Shown one piece after another: positions 5,627 through 6,848 of a stretch of DNA of 6,848 bases (within the stretch, counting starts at the first letter, position 1; each line of letters starts with the position of its first letter). The notes below the pieces were generated by a model. The model saw only the letters and a list, made by a program, of their open reading frames with translations, searched no databases and had not been told where the DNA came from. The DNA is from Alphaproteobacteria bacterium (GTDB lineage Bacteria; Pseudomonadota; Alphaproteobacteria; Rickettsiales; JAFLCR01), in NCBI GenBank assembly GCA_017302755.1, contig JAFLCR010000127.1:1-6848 (forward strand). Reading direction: 5' to 3'. The position numbers were made by a program, and so were the translations under genes.

Positions 5627-6076
5627 ATGCCCCATCCGGTCGATATTCACGTAGGAAAACGCATCCGCCAGCGCCGCATCATGTTAGGACTCAGCCAGGA
5701 AATTCTGGCCGATTCCGTGGGAGTTACATTTCAGCAGGTGCAGAAATACGAGCGCGGCACGAACCGCGTCAGCAGCAGCCGCCTGTTCGATGTGGCCAAA
5801 ACACTCGGCACCACGATTTCCTACTTTTTTGAAGGCCTGCCGGCGGAGCAGAAAAAAATCCGCAGCCGTGCAGGCGCGCCGCAACTGATGGTGGCGGAAG
5901 ATTCGCAGGCGGGGTTCGAGGAGGAAGACCTCTTCAACCGTGAGATCATGGAAATCGCCCGCCTGCTGCGCAATCTGGATGCGCATACCCGCAAGCACTT
6001 CCTGCGGCTGATTCGCACGTTTTCCGAAGGCAACGCTGCTCCGGTTGCTAAGGGCAGGAAGAAAAAAGGCGCGTAA
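5627..6076 (+). CDS. XRE-family helix-turn-helix transcriptional regulator
   Basis: The 149-residue protein carries an N-terminal Cro/C1-type DNA-binding domain at about residues 8-65: VGKRIRQRRIMLGLSQ, EILADSVGVT, the recognition helix around TFQQVQKYERGTNRV, then SRLFDVAKTL and SYFFEGLP. A low-complexity acidic linker (about 85-102, with GFEEEDLF) leads to a C-terminal helix, EIARLLRNLDAHTRKHFLRLIR, and a basic tail, AKGRKKKGA. This layout is a common small alphaproteobacterial regulator family, often found directly downstream of lnt and, in many genomes, before metK. Here the gene after it is instead an opposite-strand ModA-like gene. ATG 5627 is chosen because homology begins right after it (VDIHVGKR); the upstream in-frame TTG at 5561 would add 22 residues of unlike sequence. 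The ribosome site is weak. Its target genes cannot be told from the sequence. Confidence 0.9.
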   Translation: MPHPVDIHVGKRIRQRRIMLGLSQEILADSVGVTFQQVQKYERGTNRVSSSRLFDVAKTLGTTISYFFEGLPAEQKKIRSRAGAPQLMVAEDSQAGFEEEDLFNREIMEIARLLRNLDAHTRKHFLRLIRTFSEGNAAPVAKGRKKKGA

Positions 6077-6078
6077 AC

Positions 6079-6825
6079 TCAGTTTCCGCCCAGATTGCTT
6101 TTTACCGCGTATTCCAGCAGCATGCGCGCCTGGGCCATGTTTTCGCCCGCCACCACGACTCCGTAATATTCCAGCGCCTCACCGAAACGGTAGGCCACGT
6201 GCAGCTTCGCATTGGAAGCGGCCGCGCTTTCCAGGGTCAGCACCCAGGCGGTTTCCCGAATGGCTCCCGTCTGTGCCTGGATGATATCCGGCGCGGTGAC
6301 AAGCCGGGGGGATAGAAGGGGCCAAAGCGGGGTTTTCAACAGCGCCGCCTGCATGAACGCCCCGTAATACGAGATGGCGGGATCCGGGTAATACACGGTT
6401 TCCGCTACGTGCAGAGGGTCTTCCATATAGGCGGCGATGTCCTGCTCCGAGCGGAAGACGGGGGGCATCAGTGACGCCGTGGCCGAGGCCAGCACTAGCC
6501 GGTCGCTGAACAGGCGGGCTTCGGAAAACACATCGGTCAGGCCGCGCTGGCGGACATAGGTGAGCCATTCCCGGTCGGCGCTGATGAAAAGATCCGCTGG
6601 CTCGCCGTCGCTGATGCGCTGCGCCAGCTCGGACGAGGGGGCGTACTGGGCGCTGACTGTCATGCCCGTGCTGGCGGTGTAAAGGCGGATCATCCGCGAC
6701 AACTTGGTGGCCAGATTCGTTGGGGCCAGGACGGTGATGCTGGTTTTTTCGGCCGAAAACTCTTCCGCGTTGGCGGCGGGGGTGGCCAGCAGCCAGGCCA
6801 GCGCCAGGAGAAGAAGCCCCCTCAT
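6079..6825 (-). CDS. modA: ModA-like periplasmic substrate-binding protein (molybdate ABC transporter type)
   Basis: This 248-residue protein begins with a signal peptide (MRGLLLLALAWLLATPAANA, cleavage likely after Ala20) and then shows a type II periplasmic binding fold. The ModA-like stretch is at about 29-113: ITVLAPTNLATKL, YAPSSELAQRISDGEPADLFISADREWLTYV, and LFSDRLVLAS. In typical ModA proteins the first loop reads AAASL, whose Ser binds the oxyanion; here it is APTNL, while the second-loop Ser pair (APSSELA) remains. The second lobe (DPAISYYGAFMQAAL; TAPDIIQAQTGAIRETAWVL) is also divergent, and the usual GIVY segment is not obvious. Molybdate or tungstate binding is therefore likely by family but not assured. 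The gene ends 2 nt from the XRE gene's stop, tail to tail. AGGG 4 nt before the ATG is a fair ribosome site. No modB or modC is visible; genes upstream of it are beyond the right edge. Confidence 0.8.
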   Translation of the reverse strand: MRGLLLLALAWLLATPAANAEEFSAEKTSITVLAPTNLATKLSRMIRLYTASTGMTVSAQYAPSSELAQRISDGEPADLFISADREWLTYVRQRGLTDVFSEARLFSDRLVLASATASLMPPVFRSEQDIAAYMEDPLHVAETVYYPDPAISYYGAFMQAALLKTPLWPLLSPRLVTAPDIIQAQTGAIRETAWVLTLESAAASNAKLHVAYRFGEALEYYGVVVAGENMAQARMLLEYAVKSNLGGN

Positions 6826-6848
6826 CGCCCTGGCAGGCTGACGGGGGT

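Overview
The window looks like chromosomal DNA from an alphaproteobacterium, probably not one of the well-studied genera. Three things point there. PheA has the class's short PDT plus ACT layout and its characteristic ACT signature (ALYKSLGGFATNGVN, then LESY). A short XRE-type regulator of a family common in Alphaproteobacteria (VDxHVGKRIRQRR, then TFQQVQKYERG) lies directly downstream of lnt. The DAHP synthase is the class II (plant/mycobacterial) type. These core genes are GC-rich. Two other pieces, the amidase region at the left end and the hypothetical gene at 3218-3964, look visibly more AT-rich by eye (not computed).

Layout from left to right: (1) a leftward N-acetylmuramoyl-L-alanine amidase gene, cut by the left edge (1-734), missed by any scan that requires a stop codon; (2) a very AT-rich spacer (735-877) with short inverted and repeated elements around a likely promoter; (3) leftward class II DAHP synthase (878-2260); (4) a 39-bp divergent spacer; (5) rightward prephenate dehydratase pheA (2300-3148); (6) a short spacer with a weak hairpin, then a rightward hypothetical gene (3218-3964); (7) rightward lnt, apolipoprotein N-acyltransferase (4007-5548); (8) rightward XRE regulator (5627-6076); (9) a leftward ModA-like periplasmic binding protein (6079-6825), tail to tail with the regulator.

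Functionally, the central pair brackets aromatic amino acid synthesis: DAHP synthase commits carbon to the shikimate pathway, and prephenate dehydratase commits prephenate to phenylalanine. They are transcribed away from each other from one tiny spacer, which invites joint control. lnt (lipoprotein maturation) and the amidase (peptidoglycan cleavage) both concern the cell envelope, but nothing shows that they work together. The ModA-like protein is present without visible transporter partners; its upstream neighbours lie beyond the right edge.

The observations most worth following are the PheA active-site TRF motif reading TVF, the signal-less amidase with an unrecognised N-terminal region and an operator-like repeat over its -10 box, and the unrecognised 249-residue protein ending in tandem hairpins. 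I see no CRISPR array, tRNA, rRNA, insertion sequence or phage structural gene. I do not see convincing evidence of a complete new system in this window.
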